A program made the position numbers and the translations under genes. Shown piece after piece: positions 41,952-42,304 of a DNA stretch of 42,304 bases (positions are counted from its first letter, which is position 1; every line of letters starts with the position of its first letter). Source of the DNA: Thermoguttaceae bacterium (GTDB taxonomy: Bacteria; Planctomycetota; Planctomycetia; Pirellulales; Thermoguttaceae). The stretch is from NCBI GenBank assembly GCA_025060325.1, contig JANXBW010000034.1, forward strand, positions 1-42,304, given 5' to 3'. The notes below the pieces were generated by a model. The model worked only from the letters and a program-made list of their open reading frames with translations. It was not told the origin of the DNA and ran no database searches.

Positions 41952-42304
41952 GTGCACAGCCTTCTTCCCGTCAATCGGCGGCACTCCCTGAAACTCCTTG
42001 CCGTAGGGACGGTAGCGGGCGAGTTATTCGGAGGGCGGTGGTCCGGCGTGGCCGGGGAGCCGCTTTCCGCCGAGCCGAAGCCTATTAGTGTGGCGAAGGA
42101 CCTCCCCCTTTTGGGCCGGCTAAAGACCCGTCGTTCGGCAGAGATTCAGACATCACCTCTTTCGGTTGGATTCGAAGTGCTTGATAGGAGGCTTTTTGAC
42201 CCGGCTAAGACCTACCCCTATCTCGGGGAGCTTGGGGTCAAGTGGGCCCGGTGTCAAACCGGCTGGTGCCGCTGTGAGGAGCGGCCAGGCGAGTATCAAT
42301 TCGG
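41952..42304 (+). CDS. Tat-exported glycoside-hydrolase-like protein (3' truncated by window)
   Basis: The frame runs off the right edge; 117 codons are visible. The proposed GTG start has GGGAGAA 6 nt upstream. The N-terminus (VNRRHSLKLLAVGTVAG) fits a twin-arginine signal peptide: RR, a hydrophobic core, then small residues. The mature part reaches SVGFEVLDRRLFDP, LGELGVKWARCQTGW and CEERPGEYQF, a pattern like the first strands of clan-A TIM-barrel glycosidases in which a 'G.kW.R.q.gW...e...G.Y.F' motif opens the barrel. The catalytic acids would lie beyond the window, so family and activity cannot be fixed. The frame is open from 41781 but signal-like sequence begins only here. Confidence 0.7.
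   Translation, partial: MHSLLPVNRRHSLKLLAVGTVAGELFGGRWSGVAGEPLSAEPKPISVAKDLPLLGRLKTRRSAEIQTSPLSVGFEVLDRRLFDPAKTYPYLGELGVKWARCQTGWCRCEERPGEYQF

Overview
The window looks like a chromosomal segment of a GC-rich planctomycete, probably a Pirellulales/Thermogutta-like bacterium. The supports are a giant UvrA-UvrA fusion protein, a lipid-anchored FG-GAP/ASPIC protein, membrane-anchored beta-propeller proteins, an McsA-McsB pair in a bacterium with lipoprotein and heptosyltransferase-type genes, and scattered biosynthetic genes with long gaps between them. The taxonomic call is inference: there is no rRNA here. No CRISPR array, insertion sequence, phage or integrase gene was seen.

Left part, 278-16834, is entirely minus strand. 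It carries yidD and rnpA (overlapping), a DnaJ/CbpA-type chaperone, a family 9 glycosyltransferase, biosynthetic arginine decarboxylase speA, a 1.8 kb gap with a hairpin-dense patch, an FG-GAP/ASPIC lipoprotein, parB and parA with two parS-like palindromes nearby, a DUF1015 protein, ahcY, an orphan promoter that may drive a non-coding RNA or a long ahcY leader, and trpF.

Centre, 17512-28068: a 2468-residue protein with two complete UvrA modules (four ATPase sites) and a C-terminal extension of about 400 residues that contains an internal duplication. Then come a small membrane protein and a PAS-GAF-pseudoreceiver regulator behind a good sigma70-type promoter.

Right part: a membrane metallophosphoesterase on the plus strand; then, on the minus strand, trpE, menC, a possible 53-codon gene and a metallo-beta-lactamase-fold hydrolase. 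trpE has two mutually exclusive hairpins just upstream of its start. The mcsA-mcsB operon follows, with a near-consensus promoter. Next are an M20 peptidase, a pair of membrane-tethered beta-propeller genes behind a structured leader, a tRNA-Gly(CCC) with its own promoter and terminator, and the start of a Tat-exported glycoside-hydrolase-like protein cut by the window edge.

The genes serve chromosome segregation (ParAB), DNA repair (UvrA), protein quality control (DnaJ, McsAB), RNA processing and membrane insertion (RnpA, YidD), chorismate use (TrpE, TrpF, MenC), the methyl cycle (AhcY) and polyamine synthesis (SpeA). The features most worth follow-up are the UvrA fusion with its duplicated tail, the regulator whose phosphoacceptor Asp is Glu, the Asp-to-Asn change in the McsB phosphoarginine site, and the unexplained non-coding stretches.
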